A stretch of 64,000 bases of DNA from Pirellulaceae bacterium (GTDB lineage: Bacteria > Planctomycetota > Planctomycetia > Pirellulales > Pirellulaceae): the NCBI GenBank assembly GCA_029243025.1, contig JAQWSU010000042.1, forward strand, positions 124,001-188,000, in the 5' to 3' direction. Both the position numbers and the translations under genes were made by a program. The notes under the pieces are model-generated. The model was not told the origin of the DNA and made no database searches. It was given only the letters and a program-made list of their open reading frames with translations. Below, piece by piece: positions 50,799-59,968 of the stretch. Numbering within the stretch: position 1 is the stretch's first letter; each line of letters opens with the position of its first letter.

Positions 50799-53700
50799 TC
50801 AAACCCTAGCACTCTGTTTGTCGTGCGCAGTCGATAGGTGGGTCTGTTTTGCATCCTCTTTGGTCGACGTGATTTCATTCAAAATAGATTCTAGTTGGTC
50901 GGCTTGGGCGGTGTTTTTGCCGTTCCAGTCGTGCTCTTGTTCAAAAATACGATGGTGTTCGGCTGTCTGTAAATCGAGGAAGGGCGGGACGATCGATGGA
51001 ACCAGGCCGAGAAGCGGTGGGGTCTTTTTGCGGTGGTCTTGCAACTTTCTTGGGACAGGCTGATGGGCCGCTGCGGTGGACGGTAGTGCAGTAATGAGCC
51101 GGGCTGCACGCTCCGCGTCGGCATACCGGCCACGTTGGAAGGCGGTCACCAAATCGCTGGACTGGAAGCTTCCGTCGCAATTCCAGTCGCCGGTTTTCCA
51201 GGTTGAGCTCTCGGGGGTGTTGTCTTCGTAGGTTCCTGCTTGAAATACAGCGACCAGATCGGACGAGTCAAAGATGAGATCAAGATTGGCATCTCCAACG
51301 CTGGTTGAGAATTCGACTTCGATCAGGTGAAAAAGATCGGCCTGGTTGATCAACCTGTCGTTGTTAAGGTCATAGCTGGGGTCGGTTGCGTTGGCTCGAA
51401 TGGCTACGCAGATTAGTTCGACGTCCTGATGATCGAGGAGTCCATTGGAATTGAGGTCGCCTGCGATGGTCGGAGGCAAGTTTTGTGCGCCAAAACTTGG
51501 GGCTTGCATTTTTATGAGCGGCCCTGATCCATTCGGCCATCGGCCGAATGATTGTTGCGGTTCAGTAACGTCAAAAACGACATGGTCGGCGAAACGCTGT
51601 GGACGGCCGGTGCTGTCGGCTTCGATGAGCCAAGCGTCATCGGATGATTGCGCGTTGAAACCAAATCCGAATTCAGTCTGACTCAACACGAGATATCCCT
51701 GTGGGGCAATCACGGTGGAGGCGGGGAAAGTGTACTTGAAGTAATCATTGTCTCCATCGCTGAGATACCAATGTCGCACGTCGATGGGTTGATTTGTATT
51801 GTTGAAGAGTTCGATTTGGTCGACTGACGGCGCAGTGGTTGACGGTTGAATTTCGTTGATCACGATGGTTTGTTTTGGTGCCGTTGGGGCTGCACCGGGA
51901 GAGCCGCCGAAAGAAATGCTATTTTGCCAATTGGTTGCATCGTTGTAATCGCCATTGGGATTGACGACGATCAAAGAACTTGCGTTCCCGTCAGCACGTT
52001 GCGGCCAAGGGTCTTGGTCATCATAGGTGAATTGGGAGATAGTTGTCCCGTGCGGGTCCAAGAGTGTGATTTGTTCGCCGCCGTTACTCAAGCGGCCGCC
52101 AAACTCCCCTGCCCTGCCGTTGTCGTCGTGACCTAACGCGATGCGGCGGTCTGCGCCATACCGCGATTCGAACGCAGATCGATCATTCACGATGACGACG
52201 TGTTGTTGTGGATCGAGCATCTGCGCGTCGAAGAAAAAGCGGATTCCCTGAGGTGACCCATTGACGATGGTTTGAGCAAACTCGACTCCGGCTAAGTTGA
52301 TGGGGGCTGAGCCAATATTGGTTAGCTCAACGAATTCAAAGTCGTCGTTGTTGGTGGCTAATTCGCCAAGATGAGTGAGAGGTTCGTGGGGATTGTAATT
52401 GACTTCAGTGATTCGTAACGAGTCGATCAATGGCCTCGAATTGAGCGTGCTGGTGACCTGGACGGTCTGATTGGCGATGAGGTCGTCGTTGAAGTCATAC
52501 GCGTGGATTGTAAGGTCGTGCGTGCCTGCTGGCACGGGCAGGGTCGTTTGCCAGTGGTCGGCGTTCTGTCCTGTTTGGGTGTCCCAGGTAACATCGAGTG
52601 GAGAATCCTTGCCGGCGACTCTCAGAGTGCGGATATTCACCCATCCCTGACCGCTGAGCGTGATCTGATCACTATCGATGGTCAGCGGTCCATCGTTGTG
52701 GATGCGGAAATCAATTGGAGGGAAATCCTTTTGGATTTGACTGCGAATACTGCTTCCTCGTCGGTCGAGGTAGGAGCCGGTGGAGCGAAACGATTCTCGT
52801 AATAGGTTTCCGAAATGTTCAGCCCAGGGATTCATGTAGTCGGAATTGCCCACCGTATCGGTGATGTGGAGGAGATGACCGTAAAGCAAGCGTTCGTAAC
52901 GTGGCAGCCGGACCACCTTGTGAATCGCCTTGCCTTTCCCGGTGAGAGGGGCGTTGGTTGAGATTTGAAAAGAAAAATCCCAGTCCCAAGGAAACAGCAG
53001 GATCTTGTTGTTTTCTGGGTTGACGTAGAAATTGACGTTGTGGGGATTTTCTTCCGCCTGCCCAAAGACATCGGCGATCCCGGTGACCGACATCATGGCA
53101 AGGGTTTGCATCCATTGATCGACATCGATGACTTCCGTGATGGATGACTTGAGTTCCTCGCCCTGCAGCTCAAATGTTTTGGCGAGTTTCATGATCGGGG
53201 CATAATCGTCTCGGGCCCGATTGTTCAAGATCAAAAATGGCCAGCGATAGATTTCTTTATTATCACCCAGATCTCGAACGTCCAAAGCCGGGACCCAGCC
53301 GATAGGTTGATAGATTTTTAGGCTTTCGGGATCACGATCGATCGTCTGCTGCATGACGCGAATACCTTCCAGCTTGTAAAATGTTCCTTGGCTCCCGTTT
53401 TCAAATTGAGAGTCAAGGTAGATGTTGCGTTGGCCTGCCATGGTAGTGAGGGTAGGCAGCCCTCTCGTTGCCCCCGGTGGTTGGAAAATGGTGACATCAT
53501 CAAACATCGCTCCCATCAGGCCTGCTTGGGCGACCAAGTGCTTGACTTGAATCTCTCGTTCGTTTTTTTGGTCGAATGAGATCGTTTCGTGAACGCCTCG
53601 GAATTTCTGTTCCGGATCGAATCGTAGATTGAAGCCAACTGTCGAACGGCTGTTGCGGGTGAACATGCTGCCTTTGTAGCGGGTGCCAACGTCATAGAAT

Positions 53701-56700
53701 ATCTCGTTGGCATCGTAGATTACGGTTGATCCATAGCGATAGTTGTCCATCATGTTGGTGCGAGATTGAAGTTCTGACCGATCAGCGTCCGTCATGATCA
53801 CCATGATGTTGTGGCGTAGTTCATCTCGTTCGAAGCGATCGTCAACACGGAACAAGGCTCGTGAATTGATTCCGCTCGCCGGGAAGGTCGTGCTCGCCCC
53901 TCGTTGATCGGTAGCTTCTATGTAGAATTGAGTGATCGATCGGTTTCCCTGTGCGGGAATGATCGCCTCGTAGGTGTCTTCCAAAGTTTGCGTCATGCGA
54001 AGTCGTTGTTGTTCACCGTCAGCAACCGAATACATCAGATCGACCGAGGATAGGCCGTCGGGGTCATCAGCTCGGACTGATACGGTGACGTCCTCAGTGG
54101 ACTTTGGGATCGCGGGGTGATGGAGCAGGTTTGTGTAGGTAGGGCCTTGGTTGTCGATTACGTTTGAATTCGTTTTGCCGGGTGTTCCACTCAGGCTGGG
54201 TTGCGTAAGAATCGTCGTGCGTGCGGCGTCTTTGTGGTAGAGCTCCGATCGTAATTGGGCGGTGCCGGCAAGCCATTTTGCATCGAAGGAAATTCGATAG
54301 GTGTTGCCGTTGCGGACTCGGGTGTTGTCGACAAGCGTTGTCTCAGCATGATTGCTCAAGTAATGGGATTTGGATTGTGCCACCAAGTGAAGTGCTTGAT
54401 TGGCCGGATTGACAGGATCGATGACTACCTGGCTCTCGCGGTGGTTACCTATGAGTCGCCATTTTTCCGCGTGCTCGCCAAGGAGATCCGTTTCAAAAGA
54501 GCCGTTTTGGATCAACTGTTTATTGAGCCCTCCCGGATCTTCGATGACACTGACGTTGTCGACCAGCATTTCTCCGGAATCCAAGAGGCCGAAAATGAAT
54601 TCATTGAAGTGGATGGGGGGATCATACGGGAAGCGTTCTACCGTTCGCGTGTATTCATAGTGAGCCCATTCTGATCTCGGTCCTTCTTGGCTCGCAGCCC
54701 AGGATTCGGCAATCGCATTGTCTGCCCGTGGGTCCCGTAATTCCAGACTTGACCCTCCGCCGTCCGCGTAAATTGGCCAGCGTCCATCATCGAAGTATTC
54801 GACCGTATCAACAATGTTCTTCTTCGCGTCTACGAGTTCAATTCCATCGTTGCTGTTTCTCAAGGAGCCTTGGAATGGACCGATCACATTCTGGATGTCG
54901 TGAGTTAACGTGAGCTGAGAGGGGGCATTTGAGATCACCAGGAATTGCTTCGGTTCGAGTTTCGTGCCTTGGGGGAAGGGGAAACTGACGCCATTGTTAA
55001 GCTTCCAGTTGGAAAGGTCGATGAGTTGATCACCTCGGTTATAAAGTTCGATCCATTCTTCGTTCGAGGCCGCATAGTCGTCTGCCACTGAGAAGGGTTC
55101 CTGAAGGCTGAGTTCTGCATCGAGGAAAATGTCAGGGTCGAGATCCGAAGCTTGGTGGACTTCGACCGACAATCGGTTTGCGCCAACCTGAAGTGCCGTC
55201 GCGTTGAGAATCGTTTCTTCCTGTAGCGTTGGCGTTAAGATTTCAGTTTCGGCTCGGACGCTTCCGTCGATTCGACCCGAGGGCAGATTGTGCCGGAAAA
55301 TTTCTTGTCCGTTCAAATAGAAGACGGCGCCATCGTCAAGGGTGTGGGAGAGTTTCAACGTTGATGAGGCCGGGATTTCCGCGACGTTAAAATCAGTTTC
55401 AAAGTAGTAAGTGTTAATGGCGGGGCGCTGCAGGAATGGGACAGGGAGTTCTGTGTTCAGGTTTTCCAGCAATTCAATGTGGTATCCAATTGGTGCTTGT
55501 CCGAAGAACCACTCGTCTTCGTCCACAGGGTGTTGTTGCTCTGCCCAGCCCACCGGGAGACCCAGCGACGATTCACGATATCGCCAGTCATTCGCACCAG
55601 CGGGTAGCAGCGTGGTAATCAGATCTTCGGCTTCCGCGGGAGGTGCAGCATAGGTCGGCCGCGCGTGATACATGATCTCATTGATGACGATGTCTTCCTC
55701 GATGTCAAAACGATTCGCTCCGGTCGGCGTGCCCAAGGAGGGATATTGCCATTGTCCGTTTCCATCGACACCCCGCAATCGGTCGCGGATCGTAATGGCG
55801 TCGGCAATCCGCTGGTCTTTCGCTGTGTACAGGAATAAGCGAGTTGATTTCGCCGCGTCAAATCCGAGTTTGGTTTCGTCAAGCACGTAGTAATCACCGG
55901 GCGCCAGTTTTGGTCCGCCGTTGATGGTGTAACTTGGGCCGCTTGAAGATGCGATGCGATAACCGTCGATGCTAATCGGGGTGGAAGTCGTGTTGGAAAT
56001 CTCTATCCAAAAGGTTGCGTCGTCAGCTCCGGCGACTTCATTGAATTTGGCTGTGGGAATCCTCAACGAATCAGCCGTTCGACCGGTTAGCGTGGTGCTG
56101 ATCAAGAAATCGGAATCCATGGTTGTTCGGTTCAATCCGTGAACCGCAAGCACGTTCTCGCCAGCTCGGATGGCATCCACATGCTCGGTGAGATCAATCG
56201 TTTCGAACCCACTGGTGGGCGTTCCGTTGTCGGTGGCCGCGGACGCCCAGTCAATTGCCGGGGGCGCATTGCGAGACGCCACTGGCTTACCATTGAGGTA
56301 AGCCACAAATCCGTCGTCATATTGCACGGTCAAGCTAAGTTGATCGTAATATTCGTGTTGAGGTACGTTAAACTCGGTTCGGACCCAAGCCGTTGAATTG
56401 ACTGAATGCATTTGGGCTTCGATGTCGGACTCAAATAGATGAGTGATACCAGTCAGGTCATTTGGTCGAGTACCGGCTGCCAACGCTTGAATCTGTTGGG
56501 AATTCAGAACGTCTGAGAAAATTGCTACCTCATCAATACTTCCGGCGAAAAAACCAAAGGATCCGCCAGATGCGACGCCAAGTTGCCATTCGTTGGTGTC
56601 GTCCCGCAGGGAATTGAGCTGGACTGGGGCACCTTCGGCGATGCCATCCACGTAAAGTCGTAATTCGCCATTCGAGGCCGCCGAGGTGGCGATGTGGTAC

Positions 56701-57821
56701 CAGCGATCAGGCACGGCTACGGTGTCACCGGTCACCGTGATCCGAGTACCGTCGGAGGTGTGTGCTTCAAACAATCCGTCTTGGTTCAACCGAAGTTGGT
56801 GTGACCAGAGCAGTGTCGGGCTGAGGAAACTGCGTAGAATGATGCTTTGTTGGTTGATCTCATCGAAGCGAACCCAGGTGGAAATGGTGTACTCCATTGG
56901 GCTCGCGAGATCAGTAATCGTAACGACATCGTCCTGCCCGTCGAAATGGAGGGACTGTCCACCTGTCAGGCGTGCCGGATGTGCTGCTTGAAAGGTGGGT
57001 GAGTTGAGTGTCCCGGGGTCGCCGTTGCCCGTTGCGTCGGTCGTGTTCGAGTCGAGGGGGTAGAACCGCGAGAGTGTGGCGTTTTCGAACCCTGAGGTGT
57101 CAAAGCCAAATTTGTTGGTTATCGTTTGCCAGGCTGTGGCTTCGAATTCAGGAGACGTCCAATCTTTGTCCGTATCGCTGGCGGTTGGAATGAGCAGCTG
57201 AGATTCGCTGCGACTGGTGATGAACTCAACCAACGTACCGGGGTCTCGCGCCAGCTTTTGGTTGGAAGAACCTGGCGTGCCGCCCGATAAAATGCTGCTC
57301 GCCCAGTTGGAAGGATTTGCCGTCGCATCGTCCTCGTCGACCTTCGAAAGGCTGTGGCCAGATCCGTCTGGCCCGACTGGCCACGGATTGTCATCCTCGA
57401 AGTCGAGGACGTCCATCAGGCGATTGGTGCCGCTGCGCAACTCAATCCGCTCGCCGCCATCCGATATCACGCCCTCAAATGGGCCGAGCGAAACCCTCTC
57501 ACCAGGTCGTTGTTCTTGGAGCTGCGCGGGTTGTTTCGCAATGACTAAATAGGCACCCCCTGGAAGCACGGTTCCTTGGGGGAACGAATATTCGATACCG
57601 CCAGTAATCCGCCAGTTCGTCAAATCCATGTCAACCGAATGTTGGTTGTATAGCTCGACCCACTCAGTCAGGTTTTCTTCAAGCGGATGATACATGACTT
57701 CATTGAATACCACCGTGCTGTCCAGAACCAACCGGGCTTCACAGTTTTCGAAACATAGCCGATGTGACCGTCGGTCTTGCTTTGCTTCGACAGAACGTCG
57801 TGTTGAGGTTCGCCGTTTCAT
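50799..57821 (-). CDS. Giant CotH/lamin-tail/LamG/dockerin surface protein (2340 aa)
   Basis: The protein starts at ATG 57821. Instead of a classic signal peptide it opens with a basic stretch and F-E-N-C-E-A-R-L-V-L, the planctomycete LEPR-like export motif. Domains by position: LTD (lamin tail) at about 37-160; LamG at about 250-450; LTD blocks near 590-650 and 910-1040; CotH-like kinase domain at about 1340-1700 (R-Y-K-G-S-M, F-P-W-D-W-D-F-S-F with the D-W-D metal motif); LTD blocks near 1800-1900 and 1980-2070; dockerin-like loops near 2110-2240, one with Gly replaced by Leu (G-D-A-N-L-D-L-I-F). There is no PEP-CTERM; a polar tail of about 100 residues ends the protein. CotH kinases phosphorylate secreted proteins in Bacillus; here the role is unknown. 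Probably a surface protein. Confidence 0.93.
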   Translation of the reverse strand: MKRRTSTRRSVEAKQDRRSHRLCFENCEARLVLDSTVVFNEVMYHPLEENLTEWVELYNQHSVDMDLTNWRITGGIEYSFPQGTVLPGGAYLVIAKQPAQLQEQRPGERVSLGPFEGVISDGGERIELRSGTNRLMDVLDFEDDNPWPVGPDGSGHSLSKVDEDDATANPSNWASSILSGGTPGSSNQKLARDPGTLVEFITSRSESQLLIPTASDTDKDWTSPEFEATAWQTITNKFGFDTSGFENATLSRFYPLDSNTTDATGNGDPGTLNSPTFQAAHPARLTGGQSLHFDGQDDVVTITDLASPMEYTISTWVRFDEINQQSIILRSFLSPTLLWSHQLRLNQDGLFEAHTSDGTRITVTGDTVAVPDRWYHIATSAASNGELRLYVDGIAEGAPVQLNSLRDDTNEWQLGVASGGSFGFFAGSIDEVAIFSDVLNSQQIQALAAGTRPNDLTGITHLFESDIEAQMHSVNSTAWVRTEFNVPQHEYYDQLSLTVQYDDGFVAYLNGKPVASRNAPPAIDWASAATDNGTPTSGFETIDLTEHVDAIRAGENVLAVHGLNRTTMDSDFLISTTLTGRTADSLRIPTAKFNEVAGADDATFWIEISNTTSTPISIDGYRIASSSGPSYTINGGPKLAPGDYYVLDETKLGFDAAKSTRLFLYTAKDQRIADAITIRDRLRGVDGNGQWQYPSLGTPTGANRFDIEEDIVINEIMYHARPTYAAPPAEAEDLITTLLPAGANDWRYRESSLGLPVGWAEQQHPVDEDEWFFGQAPIGYHIELLENLNTELPVPFLQRPAINTYYFETDFNVAEIPASSTLKLSHTLDDGAVFYLNGQEIFRHNLPSGRIDGSVRAETEILTPTLQEETILNATALQVGANRLSVEVHQASDLDPDIFLDAELSLQEPFSVADDYAASNEEWIELYNRGDQLIDLSNWKLNNGVSFPFPQGTKLEPKQFLVISNAPSQLTLTHDIQNVIGPFQGSLRNSNDGIELVDAKKNIVDTVEYFDDGRWPIYADGGGSSLELRDPRADNAIAESWAASQEGPRSEWAHYEYTRTVERFPYDPPIHFNEFIFGLLDSGEMLVDNVSVIEDPGGLNKQLIQNGSFETDLLGEHAEKWRLIGNHRESQVVIDPVNPANQALHLVAQSKSHYLSNHAETTLVDNTRVRNGNTYRISFDAKWLAGTAQLRSELYHKDAARTTILTQPSLSGTPGKTNSNVIDNQGPTYTNLLHHPAIPKSTEDVTVSVRADDPDGLSSVDLMYSVADGEQQRLRMTQTLEDTYEAIIPAQGNRSITQFYIEATDQRGASTTFPASGINSRALFRVDDRFERDELRHNIMVIMTDADRSELQSRTNMMDNYRYGSTVIYDANEIFYDVGTRYKGSMFTRNSRSTVGFNLRFDPEQKFRGVHETISFDQKNEREIQVKHLVAQAGLMGAMFDDVTIFQPPGATRGLPTLTTMAGQRNIYLDSQFENGSQGTFYKLEGIRVMQQTIDRDPESLKIYQPIGWVPALDVRDLGDNKEIYRWPFLILNNRARDDYAPIMKLAKTFELQGEELKSSITEVIDVDQWMQTLAMMSVTGIADVFGQAEENPHNVNFYVNPENNKILLFPWDWDFSFQISTNAPLTGKGKAIHKVVRLPRYERLLYGHLLHITDTVGNSDYMNPWAEHFGNLLRESFRSTGSYLDRRGSSIRSQIQKDFPPIDFRIHNDGPLTIDSDQITLSGQGWVNIRTLRVAGKDSPLDVTWDTQTGQNADHWQTTLPVPAGTHDLTIHAYDFNDDLIANQTVQVTSTLNSRPLIDSLRITEVNYNPHEPLTHLGELATNNDDFEFVELTNIGSAPINLAGVEFAQTIVNGSPQGIRFFFDAQMLDPQQHVVIVNDRSAFESRYGADRRIALGHDDNGRAGEFGGRLSNGGEQITLLDPHGTTISQFTYDDQDPWPQRADGNASSLIVVNPNGDYNDATNWQNSISFGGSPGAAPTAPKQTIVINEIQPSTTAPSVDQIELFNNTNQPIDVRHWYLSDGDNDYFKYTFPASTVIAPQGYLVLSQTEFGFGFNAQSSDDAWLIEADSTGRPQRFADHVVFDVTEPQQSFGRWPNGSGPLIKMQAPSFGAQNLPPTIAGDLNSNGLLDHQDVELICVAIRANATDPSYDLNNDRLINQADLFHLIEVEFSTSVGDANLDLIFDSSDLVAVFQAGTYEDNTPESSTWKTGDWNCDGSFQSSDLVTAFQRGRYADAERAARLITALPSTAAAHQPVPRKLQDHRKKTPPLLGLVPSIVPPFLDLQTAEHHRIFEQEHDWNGKNTAQADQLESILNEITSTKEDAKQTHLSTAHDKQSARV

Positions 57822-58611
57822 AATTGATGGACCTTCGGGGAATGAAGTCGCTCAGTGTGAATGACTGGTCGGGTGTTTCTGCTGGAAGTATGTGGCGGAT
57901 TATACAATGAAAAAGTTCGTCTGTTGACGAAAACTCCTGAAGATAGATTGCGGTGAGAAAACTGCCCTGATCAGCAGGGTCCGCTTGCGGTGATTCGTAA
58001 TGGATGCAAGGTTATGGAGCGTCGAATGAGTCTGTCGTACGTGGGAATCAATGAGGATGTCGAATAACGTTTGAGGATTCGTGTGCCGTCGAGAACTGGT
58101 CAGTTCGGTCGCTGGTTGGAGGGCGTTAACGATCGCAATCGTGATGAATCGATTTTACTTCGTCGGGCGACGTTGTTTGATGATCGAAATTGTCGCAGAC
58201 CTCCCCAGCGGTTGAGTTCCAAGGAATCACTACTGGTTGCGATGTTTGGCTGCAGTTGTTGCGTTGAGTAAGTGCGCCTGCAAGTGTTTTTTTCGACCCG
58301 TGAAATGCAATGTGTTTTTGAACGTCGCTGGCAATTAAGAGGCGTGGCTGCGGAAAGGATTTCGCTGAGTCGGATGTCACTTATGAGAAGGACGGTCGAC
58401 GAGCGATGAGGCGACGAACGATGAGGCCATTCATCCGATCATCGTTTCGTTGTTAAGTTTCCAAGGGGGCACAAATTAAGACGGTTGTTCGTGGACGGCC
58501 GCTAACGAGTTAGTGCGACCAAACGCAGGAGGAAATGGCTCGATTGGACTGTTTCGAGTGATTTAAATCCGCCGTTTCCAGCCAGCCAACAGCCTGGACG
58601 CTCGTCCAAGG
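57822..58611. other. Large intergenic region upstream of giant gene
   Basis: In about 790 bp no gene is supported; short frames lack ribosome sites and motifs. It must contain the promoter of the giant gene. Much of it may be decayed sequence. Confidence 0.4.
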
Positions 58612-59136
58612 CTAGGATGTGGCTAACCAACGCCAATCGGTAAATGTGGCGGCCTGACCAGCATCAGTTCCTTGCGGCCCGACGAGGTTCCAAACAGTGG
58701 CTCGGTCTATTTGAAAACGCTTGCCCGAGCCGCTGATACGAATGCCTCGATAGTCATCGACATAGCCGTCTCGGGTGGTTCGCGCCAGTACCGCAGCCCG
58801 ATCATCTCGCTGTACCGGTTCGGCTGTGTATCGAGAAGGGGTTTGTGTGAACGTCGTCACGTCCATTTCCCATAGTTTCAGGGCGACGGCGTTGCCGTAA
58901 TTAAGAATTGGGTCGGCTTGAGTACCGTGTGAAAGAACAACGAATGGGACTTCGAAAAGTTCCTTTGATTGCTGCAGTTCGCTGGTTTGCCGTGAAATTA
59001 AAGCCGTGCCCAGCCAGCGTTCATACGAATCGAGGAGCAGTCGTGTGTGCGCTATCCAGGCAGTTGATTTCCAGATTTCGTCGTCGGCCACAGTTGAATT
59101 CCCTTGATAGGTGCAGGGTTGGATCCATCTTTGCAT
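58612..59136 (-). CDS. MEKHLA-domain protein
   Basis: The 174-residue protein starts at ATG 59136; the frame to 59241 is open but unsupported. It contains the whole MEKHLA domain: L-L-D-S-Y-E-R-W-L-G near 32-41, then P-F-V-V-L-S-H-G-T, D-P-I-L-N-Y-G-N-A-V-A-L-K-L-W-E and Y-R-G-I-R-I-S-G-S-G-K-R-F-Q-I. MEKHLA is a PAS-related domain first seen in plant HD-ZIP III transcription factors and in cyanobacterial and other bacterial stand-alone proteins; it may bind a ligand. Here it is a single-domain protein with no DNA-binding part. Confidence 0.85.
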   Translation of the reverse strand: MQRWIQPCTYQGNSTVADDEIWKSTAWIAHTRLLLDSYERWLGTALISRQTSELQQSKELFEVPFVVLSHGTQADPILNYGNAVALKLWEMDVTTFTQTPSRYTAEPVQRDDRAAVLARTTRDGYVDDYRGIRISGSGKRFQIDRATVWNLVGPQGTDAGQAATFTDWRWLATS

Positions 59137-59462
59137 GGTCGGCGTGGGCTGGCAATTGGCTGCAGGCTGCCTGGGAAAAAAATGAGCTTTTTTGGCGGGA
59201 GTGGTGACGATCTGTCGCGTTTGTGGGTGGAGCAGAGGCACTCCGAGGGGCAGAGAAGAGGCACTCCGAGGGGGCAGAGAAGCGCCGGAGTTGGAGGTTT
59301 GTGTTGGTGGGCCAAGCGGGTCGAGGCGTTAAACACCTCGACTCCGCTTGGACTTTTCGGTGGGCTCAAGGGAGCCAACGCAAACGGGGCATGGATTCGC
59401 ATCGAGGGATGTTCGTTGTTCCGAGGGCGTGCAATTCGCGGTCTTTTGCAGGAGTCTCGAGG
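59137..59462. other. Intergenic region with imperfect tandem repeat
   Basis: About 326 bp. It holds the 23 bp-period repeat at 59234-59282 and further GC-rich sequence. Frames on the plus strand at 59104-59466 and 59223-59765 cross the repeat and are not coding there. Confidence 0.4.
59234..59282. repeat. About 23 bp tandem repeat
   Basis: AGAGGCACTCCGAGGGG at 59234-59250 recurs at 59257-59273, and both copies are followed by (G)CAGAGAAG. This is a two-copy direct repeat of about 23-24 bp. Confidence 0.85.
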
Positions 59463-59765
59463 GTGATTAAACGAGCCGACGATCGATCTTGGCGTGAGCT
59501 TCCGTTGTCAACAACGTTGCGGCTGTTGGACCATCTGCAGGCAGGTGTTATTTACTGCCCGCAACATTTGCCTCCGGCCGCCGCGCGGATCGCTTTTACC
59601 CCGCGACGCTCGGACGATTGCTTGATTTGTGCGGTGGAAGGTCTGGATCTTGCGATCATGATTGCCGATGATCTTGGGTTGTCGTATTCGATTTATTCAA
59701 GTCATCAAGCGACCATTCGTGGTATCTGTCGGGCGACAAAGCGGGTGCGTTTGCCGACAAGTTGA
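59463..59765 (+). CDS. Hypothetical protein (100 aa)
   Basis: A GTG at 59463 has AGGAG eight bases upstream, so I use it and not the 80-residue upstream extension, which crosses a repeat. The protein has L-P-L-S-T-T-L-R-L-L-D-H-L-Q-A-G-V, P-P-A-A-A-R-I-A-F-T-P-R-R-S-D-D-C and D-L-A-I-M-I-A-D-D-L-G-L-S-Y-S-I. No signal peptide or membrane helix is seen. I do not recognise a family. The 200 bp to the helicase start includes a 12 bp tandem repeat. The good ribosome site and ordered amino-acid use make it more likely real than not. Confidence 0.5.
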   Translation: MIKRADDRSWRELPLSTTLRLLDHLQAGVIYCPQHLPPAAARIAFTPRRSDDCLICAVEGLDLAIMIADDLGLSYSIYSSHQATIRGICRATKRVRLPTS

Positions 59766-59801
59766 CCGTCCAGTTGATTTTCATTGCACCTTGCACCTTG
59801 C

Positions 59802-59843
59802 CTCGTGGATCTCGTGGTGGATCTCGTGGTGGATCTCGTGGGG
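59802..59843. repeat. 12 bp tandem repeat (CTCGTGGTGGAT)
   Basis: CTCGTGGAT (9 bp, shortened) is followed by two exact CTCGTGGTGGAT units (59811-59822 and 59823-59834) and a partial fourth copy. This is a minisatellite between two genes; a plus-strand frame over it would read W-I-S-W repeats. Confidence 0.85.
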
Positions 59844-59968
59844 CGCGAATTGCTCAGTGGATTTAAGAGTCAACCTGGAGTGGTCTGGACGTTATGGAAG
59901 TTTGCATGCGAAACTGTCGGTTGACCCTCGTGGCGGCGGATTGACATCAGACGGTAAAAACAGCGGCT

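Noticed and set aside
53388-57552. Plus-strand frames opposite the giant CotH gene
   Set aside because: They are antisense shadows of the 2340-residue gene, which has clear domains along its length.
59104-59466. Plus-strand 120-codon frame upstream of the 100-residue hypothetical
   Set aside because: It crosses the 23 bp tandem repeat and overlaps the MEKHLA gene antisense, so it is unlikely to code.
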